DNA from: Glandiceps talaboti
Lineage: Eukaryota; Hemichordata; Enteropneusta; Spengelidae
Direction of reading: 5' to 3'
DNA: 64,000 nucleotides
Assembly (NCBI RefSeq): GCF_964340395.1
Contig: NC_135553.1
Span: 16,607,501-16,671,500, forward strand
Every line of letters starts with the position of its first letter. The stretch's first letter is position 1. The notes beneath the pieces were generated by a model. It was not told where the DNA came from. It made no database searches and worked only from the letters and a program-made list of their open reading frames with translations. Positions 1 to 29,439 of this stretch are shown in pieces. The position numbers and the translations under genes were made by a program.

Positions 1-157
1 CATACATACATACATACATACATACATACATACATACATACATACACACACATACATACATACATACATACATACATACATACATACATACACACACATA
101 CATACACACACATACATACATACATACATACATACATACATACATACATACACACAC

Positions 158-216
<59 letters not shown>

Positions 217-217
217 G
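1..217. repeat. (CATA)n then (CAGA)n microsatellite
   Basis: Tetranucleotide CATA/CACA repeats fill about 1-155 and pass into CAGA repeats up to about 217. The same CAGA tract recurs at about 2228-2276 and 3617-3656, each time at the edge of a unit of the duplication that follows. No coding content. Confidence 0.95.
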
Positions 218-221
218 GCCC

Positions 222-2466
222 CCACACATGGCAATACAAAAATTCTTCGACGTAACAAACTTTCCTGTATGAATGAGACAATATGCTCTTGAAGACATTC
301 GTACTTTTATAAACAGGATGTCATGGCAACTGATAGGGGTCACAGTCGCAAGTGGCTGAGCTACCAGGTATTGAGCTGTTACCACGAATGAGTCTATAGT
401 TTGAATACAAAACATATCCCTTTTTACTAAATTTCCAAGCTCGCTAACCAACAATCTCTGAGGTTTCATTCACAAAACAATCAGCTTGGTCAAGGTGCAG
501 TGGTTCGATTGCATGTGCGTCAAGCGCCAACAACGGCAACAAATAAGGTCATTCACCACCAGTGCACCATCATGACATTTATATACACCACATAGTTAAT
601 CCAAATCCGTACTATCAGGTTTCTTTGTAAAGCACACGAATCATGACAGCGTATATAGGTTTACGGCTGACACGTATTGTAATTTATTTGCAATGTAGTC
701 ATTCGATAGTTGTAGTTTTATTATCAAGGTCATTACTAAATCTTTAGATTCGGGTTCTTAATGACGTTGCTCCTCCTCTGTCTGAATGCTCATCACCTGC
801 TCTGTCTGAATGCTCATCACCTGCTCTATCTTCTCGATACAAATTCACGTTTATATATTTAGCTGTATTCGTTCGGTGATCGGGCGGAATAAACCGTTTA
901 CCGTTATACAAGTAAGGACATGTAAAATCATGAAATAGGAGCAATAACCTGACCTCGGAATACAAAGAAAACACAAAGGGATCACGGTGCTTGCAATACG
1001 CTTTATTTAGTGAATCGTTAACCTATCAATAAACCAACAACAAACAATCGACAAAAACACCAACAGTAAACGAGATCAGACAGCCAATTCGTATTCAAAT
1101 TTATTAAAAACGTCATTTGATCCCAGGCACAAAATTCTGAAGCCTAAAATATTTTAATGGGTATTTTCCAAAAACCTTAAGCCAAAACAGAGAAATGTTG
1201 TCAGCAAGCAGTACATGTAAATACATTGAGATGATGATATGGTGCGTAAGTGGATAAAATACAACATTTATCAATTGCGCTGTATAAAGACTGTTTGTAA
1301 ATTTTGGAAGACTAGAACCGCAGAGAAAGTTTACCCACAACGTAATTCATACATAACTAAGTTATACTACTTTCTTGCCATAGCCGAGGTCCGAGGAGCT
1401 GGGTTTACGTTAGTAGTACAAGGTAGTCCTTCCCACACCACACTTGACCTTGGTTTTTGTCAAATACAGCCATAAACTGATTTAATTTGAATTTTTATAT
1501 GTCGGGATGAAATCTGATCACTCCATAATGTCCTATTGACAGTTTCAATTGTGAAACGGAGGCATCATACGAACAAATGCTGAAGTGATGGACAATGGGT
1601 TTTAAGACTATAAAAGTGGTCAATTGTGTTCGTCAAAAATCAGTTCATACAAATAAAGAATAATGTTCGTTGATAATACAAACAAGTTACTTTTTCCATG
1701 TCTACGTTTCGCCATCGTGACTACTGCCTCCTTTAGGACAAACTGACGATGATTACTGTTCACCACTAGATGGCGGTGTGGTGAACAAATTCTCCCATAT
1801 ATGTGACTGAGCCGAAACCCCCTTCGTCTCTGTTCGTTACTGGAGGGGATTTCCTTATCGAGATGGCCTCCTTTATCAATTGCATCTTCCTATCACTCTC
1901 CCTTCAACTCATTTCACACCTGCCCAGTCTATAACACAATTCTTTCGGTTGGCATGGTATGTAATAACAGTTGATCAAAGAACAGTGTTCCAATTTTATG
2001 AACCTGTTTACTCAGATAAGTTCATACACCCGAAAAATTAAACCGCCAAAACTGTATGAAATAAACTAGTAAAGTCAATGTGTTCATTAGTCAGCGTTCG
2101 TCTCACGTTGTCACGCGATTTGTTTGTGGAGAACGTGATCAACAGTTTTGTTTATTTGTTGCTGTTCTTTTGCTACAAGCCTATGTGTCTGTTCTCAGAG
2201 ATTTCAGGTAGACTATCATATCTGTGAATAGACAGACAGACAGACAGGCAGGCAGACAGACAGACAGACAGACAGACCCCCCCCCCCCCATGGCAATACA
2301 AAACTTCTTCGACGTAACAAACTTTCCTGTATGAATGAGACAAGATGCTCTTGAAGATATTCGCACGTTGATAAATAGCATGTCATGGCAACTGATATAG
2401 GTCACAGTCTCAAGTGGCTGAGCTGTTACCACGAATGAGTCTATAGTTTGAATACAAAACATATCC

Positions 2467-2500
<34 letters not shown>

Positions 2501-3612
2501 CTGACTGTGTTCGTGGAACTTTTGTTAAAAACGTCACTATTGATACATATCAAAGCCGATTGGCCTAGTATTCTCTTTCTCTTTTTTCCCTTCTTTTTGA
2601 GAGTTGGGGATAAATTCTTTGTACAGGATACAAACTTGTCCCTTATTTACTAAATTTCAAGCTCGCTAACCAACAATCTCTGAGGTTTCATTCACAAAAC
2701 AATCAGCTTGGTCAAGGTGCAGTGGTTCGATTGCATGTGCGTCAAGCGCCAACAACGGCAACAAATAAGGTCATTCACCACCAGTGCACCATCATGACAT
2801 TTATATACACCACATAGTTAATCCAAATCCGTACTATCAGGTTTCTTTGTAAAGCACACGAATCATGACAGCGTATATCGCATATCGGTTTACGGCTGAC
2901 ACGTATTGTAATCTATTTGTAGTGTAGTCATTCGATAGTTTTAGTTTTATTATCAAAGTTATTACTAAATCTTTAAGATTCGGGTTCTTCACGACACTGC
3001 TCCATCTCTGTTTGATTTCTCAACCTTCTGTATAAAAATTCATTTATATTTTGCTGTATTTGTTCGACTTGAGTTAAACCCGTTTACCGTTATACAAGTA
3101 AAGACATGTAAAAGGAAATAGGAGCAATAACCTGACCTCGGAATACAAAGAAAACACAAAGGGATCACGGTGCTTGCAAAAAGCTTACCTATCAATAAAC
3201 CAAAAAAAATCTTCAAAAGCCCCCTTCGTCCCTGTTCATCACTGGGAAGGATTTCGTTATCTAGATGGCCTCCTTCATCCATCCTGTCACTCTCACTTTA
3301 AACTACTTTCACACCTTTCCTGTCTATAACACAATTCTTTTGGCTGACATGGTCAGTACCAGTTTATCAGAGAACTGCACTTTAATTTTTACTCAGATCA
3401 GTTCACAAAGATAGAACCCCAAAAATGTATGAAATACAAAAGTAAAAGTCAATGTTTTCATTCATTAGTCAGCGTTCGTCTCGTGTCACGAGATATATTT
3501 TGTGGAGTACGTGATCATTAGTTTCATTTATTTGTTGGTGTTTCTTTGCTACAAGCCTGTGTGTCTGTTCTCAGAGATTTCAGGTAGACTATCATATCTG
3601 TGAATAGACAAG
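222..3612. repeat. Tandem duplication of about 2 kb, second copy internally shortened
   Basis: 222-985 matches 2288-3178 in the same order and orientation (for example TGGCAATACAAAA, CGACGTAACAAACTTTCCTG, ATCAGCTTGGTCAAGGTGCA). 1803-2236 matches 3215-3612 (TTTCAGGTAGACTATCATAT in both). The first copy carries about 740 bp (near 1010-1790) absent from the second. The second carries a (CA)n tract at 2469-2498 and about 150 bp absent from the first. Both end in CAGA repeats. I see no protein with family resemblance; the short open frames are not conserved between the copies. Confidence 0.85.
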
Positions 3613-3616
3613 CGAG

Positions 3617-3656
<40 letters not shown>

Positions 3657-3802
3657 GATATATAATTACATTAAAATGTCAAATATTCATATCTTCTTCG
3701 AAAATCAAATTCATTGAATGCTATACAAACATTTTCACAACTTTTGCATAACTGTAATTTTTTTGGCTTTAAATAATTACAACCAAGAAATGCGTCACAG
3801 TA

Positions 3803-4083
3803 GCCCCATCTACACGTAGGTCGTCCTACCTGAGGCAGCCCCAAGTCCTACCTGAGGTAGGATAGATTTGTGTCTACACGTAGGAAGGTTACAGCGTAGA
3901 TGTCGCGCGTTCCGTCCTGACAGTACTATAGGACGAAGTCAGGAGGGTTTCAGGAAACCTCTCATCAAAGGTGTCCTAAGTCAGGGTGGTTTCACAGGTT
4001 CAGGACGCGTTTGCGTCTACACGCGCTTCAAACTATCCTGAATCTTACCTCAGGTAGGATTTTTAGTGCCGTGGAGACGGGGC
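3803..4083. mobile_element. MITE with TA target duplication (281 bp)
   Basis: The left end GCCCCATCTACACG matches the reverse complement of the right end (GCCCCGTCTCCACG). TA lies on both sides (3801-3802 and 4084-4085). Subterminal TCCTACCTGAGG is also inverted. There is no open frame, so it is non-autonomous. The TA duplication fits Tc1/mariner-type or related transposases, but the superfamily is not established. Confidence 0.75.
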
Positions 4084-4205
4084 TAATGACTTATCACACC
4101 ATAGATACTGGCTAGGTTGTGTGTGATCACACTATGACATTAGTCAAGATCAGCTAGTTTAGTACCTACAGAAGGAATTCTCATCATGAAAAATATGACA
4201 CTATA

Positions 4206-4560
4206 AAATAATAATAATGTCAGTTTTATATAGCGCTTTCCCAAACTGTGCTCAAAGAGCTTTACAATTATTACCCATGGCACGGATCTATACTTCCTCA
4301 ACTCCCTGGGGAGCATACAATCCATTGCAGCATTTATAAGCGCATAAGATTAAAGCATTCATATTGCAACCTCTATCCTACCAAGTCCCCAATTATACAG
4401 CTGGGTTGACTGGGGTACAGTCATGGTTCAAATCTTGCCCAAGGACTTTAACCACTCAGAAACAAACGGTAGCAATGGGGCTCGAACCCGCAACCTGCAA
4501 TTCCAAGCTGGCCACTCTAACCATTCATCCATCATGACTCCACGACACGACACTACTTTA
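4206..4560 (-). mobile_element. tRNA-derived SINE
   Basis: Read on the minus strand, it starts with a tRNA-like head: an A-box-like stretch near 4509-4530 and B box GGTTCGAGCCCC at 4488-4477. A body follows with AAGCTCTTTGAGCACAGTTT and GGGAAAGCGCTATATAA, then an (ATT)n tail at 4219-4206. The body and tail recur near 60985-61215, so this is a dispersed family. It lies beyond the last recognised exon of the minus-strand IDO gene. Confidence 0.7.
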
Positions 4561-4782
4561 TCGTGTGAACTACAACCAAACATATCTGACTACGTCTTCA
4601 AAGTCGAATATTCTGAGTCGATCGCACCAATTGAAAACATACTGTATCTACATATTACTTTATTTTCCCTCACATATAATCTTACGCATTAAAATACCAA
4701 GAAAACCATTAAACAGAAGTACGAAGACGTTGAGAACTAAGTAAAAGACTACATAAAACAGACTCACGCTTCCTTTACTTCT

Positions 4783-5060
4783 TACATTTTGATGACAGAA
4801 GGTACGTAACTGAGCCGAGCACGACGTGTTCTCAAGGATAAAATTCGATACCTGAGACCCGAGGGAAGCATCTCAAAATACTGAACTAAAGCATGGGAAG
4901 GGTCATTGGTAATTTTTGTGGCTTTAACAAGTGCTCGTTTTCCATATAATGATTTCATGCTTTTACATTCAGTTCCACATATTTTAGTACAGGTGTTAAC
5001 AACTGTCTTTAATTTGTTAACATTTGAAACAGTCAACCCTCCAAACCAGCTTAGAAACAA
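4783..5060 (-). pseudogene. LINE reverse transcriptase C-terminal fragment
   Basis: The minus-strand frame carries NDPSHALVQYFEMLPSG and a following basic stretch, the usual C-terminal end of jockey/RTE/CR1-type retrotransposon polymerases (SHPL..YFE.LPSGRRYR). Only this end is present. No RT catalytic motif or endonuclease is seen, so it is a 5'-truncated dead copy. It lies just downstream of exon 11 of the minus-strand IDO gene. Confidence 0.65.
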
Positions 5061-5229
5061 AAAGGTAACTACACTCTCAATGTGGCTAGAGTAGAATCGC
5101 TATCGCTATGTGTTAATCAATGGCCTGGGTATGTGATACGGCTGAAAATCATATATATTAAAAATTACACATAGTGAGTATGCATATATCTGTCTATGTC
5201 AATGAATACACGATTTCATGATAGATTAC

Positions 5230-22077
<16,848 letters not shown>

Positions 22078-24147
22078 TTTATCTGCAGACAAAGCACAAT
22101 GTCACAGAAGTAAAGTCAGTCGTGGACGCCGTTTATATCTCCCACTAGTAATAGTATAATTTATATATTGGGACAAGCAAACTATTTTTGTATAACAATA
22201 GCTCCATCTGATATGACCTGCTAGATCATAGGGCGTCCTGCCTTCGGGACTGGACTGGAATTACAGGGGGTGGGCCGGTGTTTTCCAAAAGAAAGCACAC
22301 TTCAAATTTAATATAATTTGGTACATACATTTGCGATACCTAAGTGCATCTGTCCTGAACAGATTATTGATGTAGCTTTAAGTTTTAATAAGATATTGGT
22401 ATACTTTCGGTAATTAGACGTCTAGGCCACAAATAAGAAAGTTGTAGTTTCTGGTCAGAAAGCGTTGTCTAAAGTGGTGTGACGACGTGAATGTTTTTTT
22501 TTAATTGTTCATGATTAGGGAGCGATCAGTTTTTACGGCCGGGGTTGGGCCGGTGTCTTTTTGTTCATGTTGTAATTAAAAATAGTGACCCCCTGCAATT
22601 CATCCACAAAGCAATCCACCCCCCCTCCTCTGACAAATAAAAAAACACAATACCCCCCCCCCCATCTGTTGACAAGAAACACTCTTTTTGTTCTTGCACT
22701 CTATTCTCAAAGCATAATACTGCAAACTGTATAGTGAATTTTACATGTTATATTTTCAGTAATTTTAAGTGTATCTGGTAAATTGCTAACCAAAATCCAT
22801 TGTTTCACATGTATAAAGCTCTTTAGATAGGAACCCTATGAGAAGTATGATTGTCTGTTCACGGACATACAAAATATTCATGGTTTAGTAACCAAAAGTT
22901 CTAGGATATCTCTTAGATTGAGTGAACTATTAATAGTGATTAATTCAGCTAATTATCAAGTACAATATTATAAATGGCGTTAATATATTTGTAATCCATG
23001 TCAATAACTGTCACACATAATGAAGTACTTGCATCATATAATGAATTGTTTACATCATATAAAGATATGTTCACATCATATAGTCAATATATTGTTTTCT
23101 TTAGACTTAACACGAATGCGGCTTTCCATACATGTACACGTTTGCACAGCTCAAGGCACTTGTTTGTCCTGTTCATAATTGTTCAGTTTAATCATGGCAC
23201 TGACTCAAAACTCCACCACCCCCACCCGACATTCATTGACCACACTGCTAATTTTAACCAAAATATTTTTGAAAGGTTTTGAATAATGAAATGTGATAAA
23301 TGTCATTGGTTTCAAAATAGAAATTAAAAAATGTCATAACATGTTTTCTGTACTACAGCAGTTTCTAAACTAGATTACTAATTCAATTCACTTACTATTG
23401 GCTATGTTGTCCAGTATATTGCTGGCAACATGATAGCCTTGAAAATAAATACATTCTAATACCAAGAAAATGATATATTATGATCTGCTGACAAAATTTT
23501 ACTCGCAGTATACAGTCACTCAATATGGATACTAAATATTCCAGGGGAGATGTAAAATCTAATTTTCTCCTAACTTTGCACTGTGTCATTACTAGAGAAG
23601 TCCTGGCTACAGTAAGTAGCCCTTTACAAGATCATCATCAAACAAGTATGTTTATAACTTTGTTTATCAGTCATTCACATAATATATATTCTCCTAGAAT
23701 CAGATTAATATTGTGTTCACCTTGGAATATATTTCTTTCTTGGGGTAGTTTATATATAGTTTATTATAACAATAACAAGACAAAGGGGGGTTTCACATGT
23801 AGCCTGGTAACATGTATTAAACTTGGTGATGGTCACAGGTATCAGAGAAGAAGTGAAACATAAACACAGAAAAGTAATTTTTGATAAGACATGTAGTTCG
23901 TACTATAGCTATGCCAAGTAACAGTTCAATAGTTTGTACATGTATGATAAATCAACACATTAGGGGTGAGATCAGTAGGTAAAAAAACTTATTCTTTCAG
24001 TAAGGCCTCAGAACCCCTTCCCAACCCCCTTCTAACTAAATTGGTAAAATTGTTGCACACAGCACAATCAATTTCAAATCAGTATATAGTATTATGTAGT
24101 GCTATGAATATAAATCCAGTATGTAGTGAGGAAAAATAGCTCTTTTA
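22078..24147. other. Gene-free stretch upstream of the minus-strand IDO
   Basis: Holds the putative promoter of the minus-strand IDO immediately right of 22077; TTTGTCTGCAG just before the ATG could also be a 5' UTR acceptor. Two G/C-rich GGGAGCGA-family remnants lie at about 22260-22290 and 22517-22690, with TTTTTACGGCCGGGG and C runs. A small array of TCATATAATGAA-like units lies at about 23015-23090. Nothing else is recognised. Confidence 0.5.
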
Positions 24148-24213
<66 letters not shown>

Positions 24214-25473
24214 CACTTTATTTCAGATTATAAAAAATAATCCATACCAAAACAAACAACAGACAAAACACATTAAAATAGACGCTTACTCCAAATACTC
24301 CACAAAGCACTGTGTGTTAACACTGAAAGAGATAAAACAGCAACCACACACGGGTTACTTGAGAGATGCAATCTGCTAAGAAAGCTAAGAGATTTTTCCT
24401 AATGATTTCATCAAAGATTAAAATCGAAAAGTTGACAAACATTGCGCTATTGCTCTGAATAAAAGAATGTTTAACACCTGACAATTTATGGAAAACCTGT
24501 GAGTAAGCTCTCTTGGCTGCATTAAAAGTATTTACAGAGAAAATACTCCACAAATAAGAACAACAAGGAATATCACAAAAGACAGAAAATAAGTGACATT
24601 TAACAGAGAGGGACGCAAATTTAAAATCACGAATTAGAGCATTACCTCTGACATAGAAAAAGTCGAGTCTGAGCCTGGATGTCCTCATTATCCTTGAGGT
24701 CACAGGTGATCAAGTGACCAAGGTATTTGTACACATCGACGTAATTCAGCAATCTACCATTCAGGTAAATTGCAACTGGTCTGAGCCTACGTACATTAGG
24801 TTGAATTAGCATACAAACTGTCTTTTTCTCATTGAAAAGTATAGAATTAATTTCACCATAGTGGCCACAAGTATTAGCAAGCATCTGCTGGCCATAGGCT
24901 CCAGAAGATATAATAACTAAATCATCAGCATAAATTAAATGGTTCACTGTATAGCCACCGAGAAGGCAGCCATAGGGAAGTGTCGAAAGATTCTTACTGA
25001 GATCATCTAAATACACAGTGAAAAAAAGAGGTGAAGTAATTCCACCTTGTTTAACTCCATTCTTTGAATTAAAAGATTCAAATAAACATCCATTCCATCT
25101 AACCACAAAGTCTTGATACCTGTACATGTATGCTAACATCTTAACTAAGTAAGGTTTGACCCCTTTGTCTAATAATTTATTAAAAAGAATATCATAACGA
25201 ACGTACATACAAAGCCGTAATCAAACGCTTTAGATGCATCCATGAAAGTGATGAAAACGGGAGTATTACGACGTTTATAATGATTTAAAATTTCTTTCAG
25301 AACAAAGATTGACATATCAGTACCATGCCCTGGTTTAAACCCGAACTGGTGATCACTGGTCGACAGACACTCTATACAGCAATTTAGCCAAACTCTCTCA
25401 AGCAGTTTAGAGGCTGTTGATGCAACAGCAACAGGGCGATAATTAGATTTATAACACATCATCTGCGTGAGTC

Positions 25474-25908
25474 GTGTTGCGATTGGTCAATGCCCTGTCA
25501 CGTGGTATGCGTAATTTGAATACTGTTGCCTGGCAAATGACGATCTCCATGAATGAAAAGTCGAGTGGACTATTGCCCGCCCATTGCGCATGCGTGAGCG
25601 TCTTCCTTGCAGACGACAAATATTCAGACGGGTCAATTGTGGCCATGGCAGCAAACGATAATTCACGTTTTTGGAAAGTGTCTGAAGAAGATCTTGCAGA
25701 ACTGGTGTCACACAAAGATGCTAAGCGCACAAAGTGTGTTATAAAAAATGCTGTGAGTATTTTAGAAAAATACTGTGTGGAAGTAGGAACGATATTGCCT
25801 GTAGTGGAGGATAATCCTACAGAACTGTGTACGCTACTACGTAATTTTTATGCAGGAGTGAGATGTGTTATAAAACAAATGTCGACTTGCCTCTTGTTTG
25901 GGCAATAG
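25474..25908 (+). CDS. Crypton/ZMYM2-like N-terminal fragment (144 aa)
   Basis: Residues about 68-125 read WKVSEEDLAELVSHKDAKRT, then INAV-type helix residues, then TLLRNFYAGVR. In ZMYM2/QRICH1/KIAA1958 and Crypton proteins a comparable ELL..KDAKNTK...LL..FYA.VR block precedes the recombinase-derived domain. Here the frame stops after FYAGVRCVIKQ, so the catalytic Arg/His/Tyr part is missing. The first 60 residues (promoter-like or untranslated DNA) have no recognisable domain, and a start codon internal to them is possible. Probably a relic, or a shared leader of a non-autonomous element. Confidence 0.5.
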   Translation: MLRLVNALSRGMRNLNTVAWQMTISMNEKSSGLLPAHCACVSVFLADDKYSDGSIVAMAANDNSRFWKVSEEDLAELVSHKDAKRTKCVIKNAVSILEKYCVEVGTILPVVEDNPTELCTLLRNFYAGVRCVIKQMSTCLLFGQ

Positions 25909-25928
25909 CATACGTCAGTTCCCCCCTC

Positions 25929-26014
25929 GGGCCTGTCAATCACCTCAACATCAACCTATTTCCCTTGGGCTTCGCCCTCGGGATATAGGTTGATGTTGAG
26001 GTGATCGACAGGCC
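25929..26014. repeat. Long hairpin: about 30-bp stem with a nested GGGCTTCGCCC loop
   Basis: GGCCTGTCAATCACCTCAAC (from 25929) through CCTAT pairs with ATAGGTTGATGTTGAGGTGA through GGCC (25985-26014), with one mismatch. The loop contains its own perfect GGGC-TTC-GCCC hairpin. It forms the right end of the Crypton-like insert. Confidence 0.85.
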
Positions 26015-27910
26015 CTCGCGGTGAACAGACGTATGTCTCCACCTGGACTTTTTGGAATTGGAACTAAAACCGTAGTCATTAATTGTTTAGGAACAACACC
26101 ATGAATTAAAATAGCCGACAAACAAAGGGACAAAAGAACACAGACTCTGGAAGGGGCGTACTTCAGATGCTCGGGTGTAATACCATCGATACCAGATGAT
26201 GCACCTGTTTTAAGGTTCTTAATTAAGTCACTAATTTCTTCATGATACACAAACATGTCATCACAGAGCTTAATATCAGAAATAACAGTTGTAAAATCTA
26301 TACCAGTTTTTGTCAGAATAGTCTCATAATGGCTTTTCCACATATTTACCACCTCAGCATCACCAGAATGACCACCCACAGATGATGGAGCTGGTGTTTT
26401 ACCCTTACGTTTAGCTATCTTTTTCCAGTAAGCCTTTGGGTCACGCTTTAACTTTTCGGCTAAGGCGTTTGCACGCATTTCTTTTTCTGCCTTTTTACAT
26501 AGTACAAATTGCCTCTTGAACTATGCTCTAGACTTACGCATAAGCTCAAAAAATGGACCAAATTTAGGAGACCCATAATCCTTCCAGATTAAAAAATCAG
26601 TCCGAGCTTTATCGTAATGTTGTTTTACTAAAGTGTTCCAACCTGGTATAGTGTGCTTATTGGCGTTAGCAGCTTTTGGGAGAGTCTTCTCTGCTGCAGA
26701 CAACAAAGTCGAAATAATATCATTATAAAAAGTGTCAATCAATTCAGAGTGAGTACAGCAATGTGGGTCAGTACATGCTAGTGCGTCGACTGGAAGATAA
26801 ACTTTAGAGAGAAGTCTATCAATATCACACAATACTTTATAGTTTGCTAGGTGGCACGAAGAAGCTTTGTTCCAACTAGGTTTGCAAACATTAGTTTTTT
26901 GTGAAATACTCAGCTTGGGAAGCAGATTGGTCTTTAGGTTGAACATTACAGGAAAATGGTCAGATGAAATGATATCGTAATTAATCTTAACAGAGTCAAT
27001 AATACTTAGTCTATTAGACGATGGTGAACATATATATAATGTGATCAAGCCAACTACGGGCTAAACATGAGTCACTTAAATATGTAAAAGTACTAGAGGA
27101 AGGCGTTCAATATCTGCAAAGGCAAAATTATTTTCTTTCACAAAACTGTCTAAAAGTGCAAATTCATGTTGATTCCTCATCGGATCTGTATTGAAATCAC
27201 CAGAAATCAGGCAACAACAAGTGCCTAACTCATTAATTGTAACTTGTAGTAAACCTAAAATCCTCTGAAACTCGTCACAGTCAGAGTTTGCAGTTGGCAT
27301 ATATACATTGAAAATTACAATATCTGGTTTATCTGACATTTGAATACGAAAACCTACAACACGGCTTTCACAGTCTAATAAGATAGGTGAAACACCATTG
27401 AGATTTTTACGCCAAAGAATACCAACGCCTCCATATGGTCTACCAGTGAGGACACTGTGTGAGCTATCAATGGCACTCACTCCAGCTGAGGTAAACTCAT
27501 TATGTATCGTACTGAGAAGTGATAACTTGTCTTTGTCAAGCCAGTGTTCTTGAATCAATAAAATGTCACAAGAGTTAAGCAAGGTATCAAGGGCTCCGAG
27601 AGAGGATTTTAAACCTCTGACGTTATAGGTAGCGATGTTAATAACATCCGTTATGAATTATTTATTTTGACTACTCGTGAAGAGCCTTTTTTTTTGCGAT
27701 CAGCTCCGACTTCGATAAATAATATGGTTTCACGAAAACCCCGGTGGGCCATAATTCTGGACAGAGAACATTGTCCATACAACTTTCATTTACATCAATT
27801 CTAAACGATGAATATGTGTCGAAACGGGTTTTTAACTTGACACCATCTTGAAATGTTGCTGGACCATTATATGCACAATAAATGTATTTTAGTGCCATGC
27901 ATAACAAATT

Positions 27911-29430
27911 TTTTTCCCATTTTTCAATCTGACATTTTTAGAATTGTTTGTATTGGGGTACAAAACAGATTTCATTATAAAAGACCTCCTCTCAACCCCA
28001 CCCCACACTAAAAGAATTTAGTCTTTACCCTACATTGAACTGTTCATCTCTACCATAAATCAATTTGGGACTTCTAATGGAGATGATTGTAGTTATCATA
28101 CATTAGATGTACAAAAATATATAGGAACTAGACTAACTATATACATGGACATTGAATATCCAATATCTAGACACAGGTTGGGTCAGGCACTTTCAGTCAC
28201 AGTGTTTGCCACATATTATTTCAAACTGTCCTAAATTGGTTATGTTTGTACACAATTCAACATGTTCAGGTCAATGGAGGAACAGATTTCAGATCCAGTA
28301 AATCTTAAGGTATTTCATTTCTTATGTGTTACATATACAGCTACACATGCAAGTTTTTCTACCACAAGATGACACAATGCAACTCATGGCGTGCAATAGC
28401 GAGAAGTCATTTCTAACAAATAACTGTTAGTGGCCATTGTGCAGTGTTGTGATGCCATACCATATGTATTGGATCATGTATCAAGAGACAGAGTTTATGT
28501 TATATTTGAATGTTTATTTATAGCTATTTGTTTATGGTTTATTTTATGCACATACATTTTTTTGTTTAATAGCTCGCACAGTGCCTGCAAGCGGCAGCAT
28601 AGCAGCTCAATGACTAGTACGCATGCGCGTCCTATATACTATGCAATTTTTTTTGGTGGTTTTACCCAAGGATGCATTGCGGTACAATGACTACGCATAC
28701 ACGTTCTATGTACAATGTACAATGTGCAATCTCCACGTCGAGAGCGCTATCTATGATATCATCGTGAGGCAGCCGCTCACAAATGAATCTACCCAACTGT
28801 GCGAGCTTAGGGGCTTTGGCCTAGTTATGATATTAAATGTATGAACATTTAAGTACAGGAGCGTGGCTCATGATTTTGTTTAGTTGAAAACAAGGTGACC
28901 CCCCCCCCCTTTATTCACTTCGTAAAAATGATGACCCCCCTTCTTTGAGACCCAAATTAAGGTGGCCTCCCCCTCTGATTTGCCCCCCCCCCTTATTCAC
29001 ATCGTAAAAATGATGACCCCCCTTCTTTGAGTCCCAAATTAAGGTGACTCCCCCCCCTGATTTGCCCCCCCCCCCGGCCGTAAAAACTGTTCGCTCCCTT
29101 AGTTCTGCGGTTGTCTTCTCTGAAGGAGCAATTGATGTAGGGGAGAGTTATTTTGTGTTTTCCCTTGGATCTGCAGTCTGCATTGGTTGGACAAACATGA
29201 GGGGGGAAAATCGAAGTGGGTATTTAAGTGTGATGAATACTGACCAGAAACAATTCTCTTTTTTTCTTGGCTTTAAAAACCCCAACCGTGAGATCTGTGC
29301 TCCAACATTGTACATTGTATAAAAGTTTCATATTGTTACACGTTGTCGTTGACTAGCGCTGTAAGATCGCATATGCAGGCAGTCATGCTGGAGAATTCGC
29401 CAAGTTAACTTCATACGATCTCTTCACTAT
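27911..29430. other. Intergenic, with a duplicated C-run repeat
   Basis: 28879-29098 holds two about 100-bp units in tandem: GTAAAAATGATGACCCCCCT and TTTGAG.CCCAAATTAAGGTG in both. Each has 9-13 C runs, ending in GGCCGTAAAAACTGTTCGCTCCCTTAG, the inverted form of the GGGAGCGA end at 22519. The rest shows no recognisable gene or repeat. Confidence 0.6.
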
Positions 29431-29439
29431 TTCAAAATT

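Larger units (their letters stand above)
25463..26034 (+). mobile_element. Crypton-like insertion into the LINE
   Basis: About 570 bp interrupt the LINE RT domain between the residues before NYRPVA and the upstream PIPKSPGGD. The insert carries an open frame (25474-25908) that resembles the N-terminal region of Crypton/ZMYM2-KIAA1958-type proteins, and a strong hairpin at its right end. The edges read ATCATctgcg and acgTATGtct. A TATG at the edge fits Crypton insertion preference, but a clean target duplication is not certain. The tyrosine recombinase domain is absent, so the insert is non-autonomous. Confidence 0.6.
24148..27910 (-). mobile_element. Degenerate APE-type LINE, split by an insertion
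   Basis: Minus-strand order: a fragment like the end of LINE ORF1 (WPTGVFVKPYY, 27907-27671); an APE-type endonuclease (ATYNVRGL near 27630, IQEHWL, GDFNTDP near 27195, SSDHFPVMFNL near 26960); linker; RT (GIDGITPEHLK near 26180, NYRPVAVASTASKLLERV near 25430, DASKAFD, GVKQGGITSPLF, YADDLVI near 24920, YKYLGHLI near 24720); and a C-terminal region to 24317. Frames shift at about 27060, 26500, 25200 and 24690. The 3' end is an (ATT)n tail at 24148-24213. The RT is split between 25462 and 26035 by a Crypton-like insert. Dead copy. Confidence 0.88.

Noticed and set aside
2181-2537. 118-aa Cys-Val-rich open frame
   Set aside because: It is built from the (CA)n and (CAGA)n tracts and is not conserved in the other copy of the duplication.
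5113-5141. Possible last exon of the minus-strand IDO (acceptor TTTTCAG, nine codons to a stop)
   Set aside because: The phase fits, but the encoded VSHTQAID lacks the FMxxLK motif. A second phase-compatible candidate near 4145-4170 also lacks it. Neither is supported enough to annotate.
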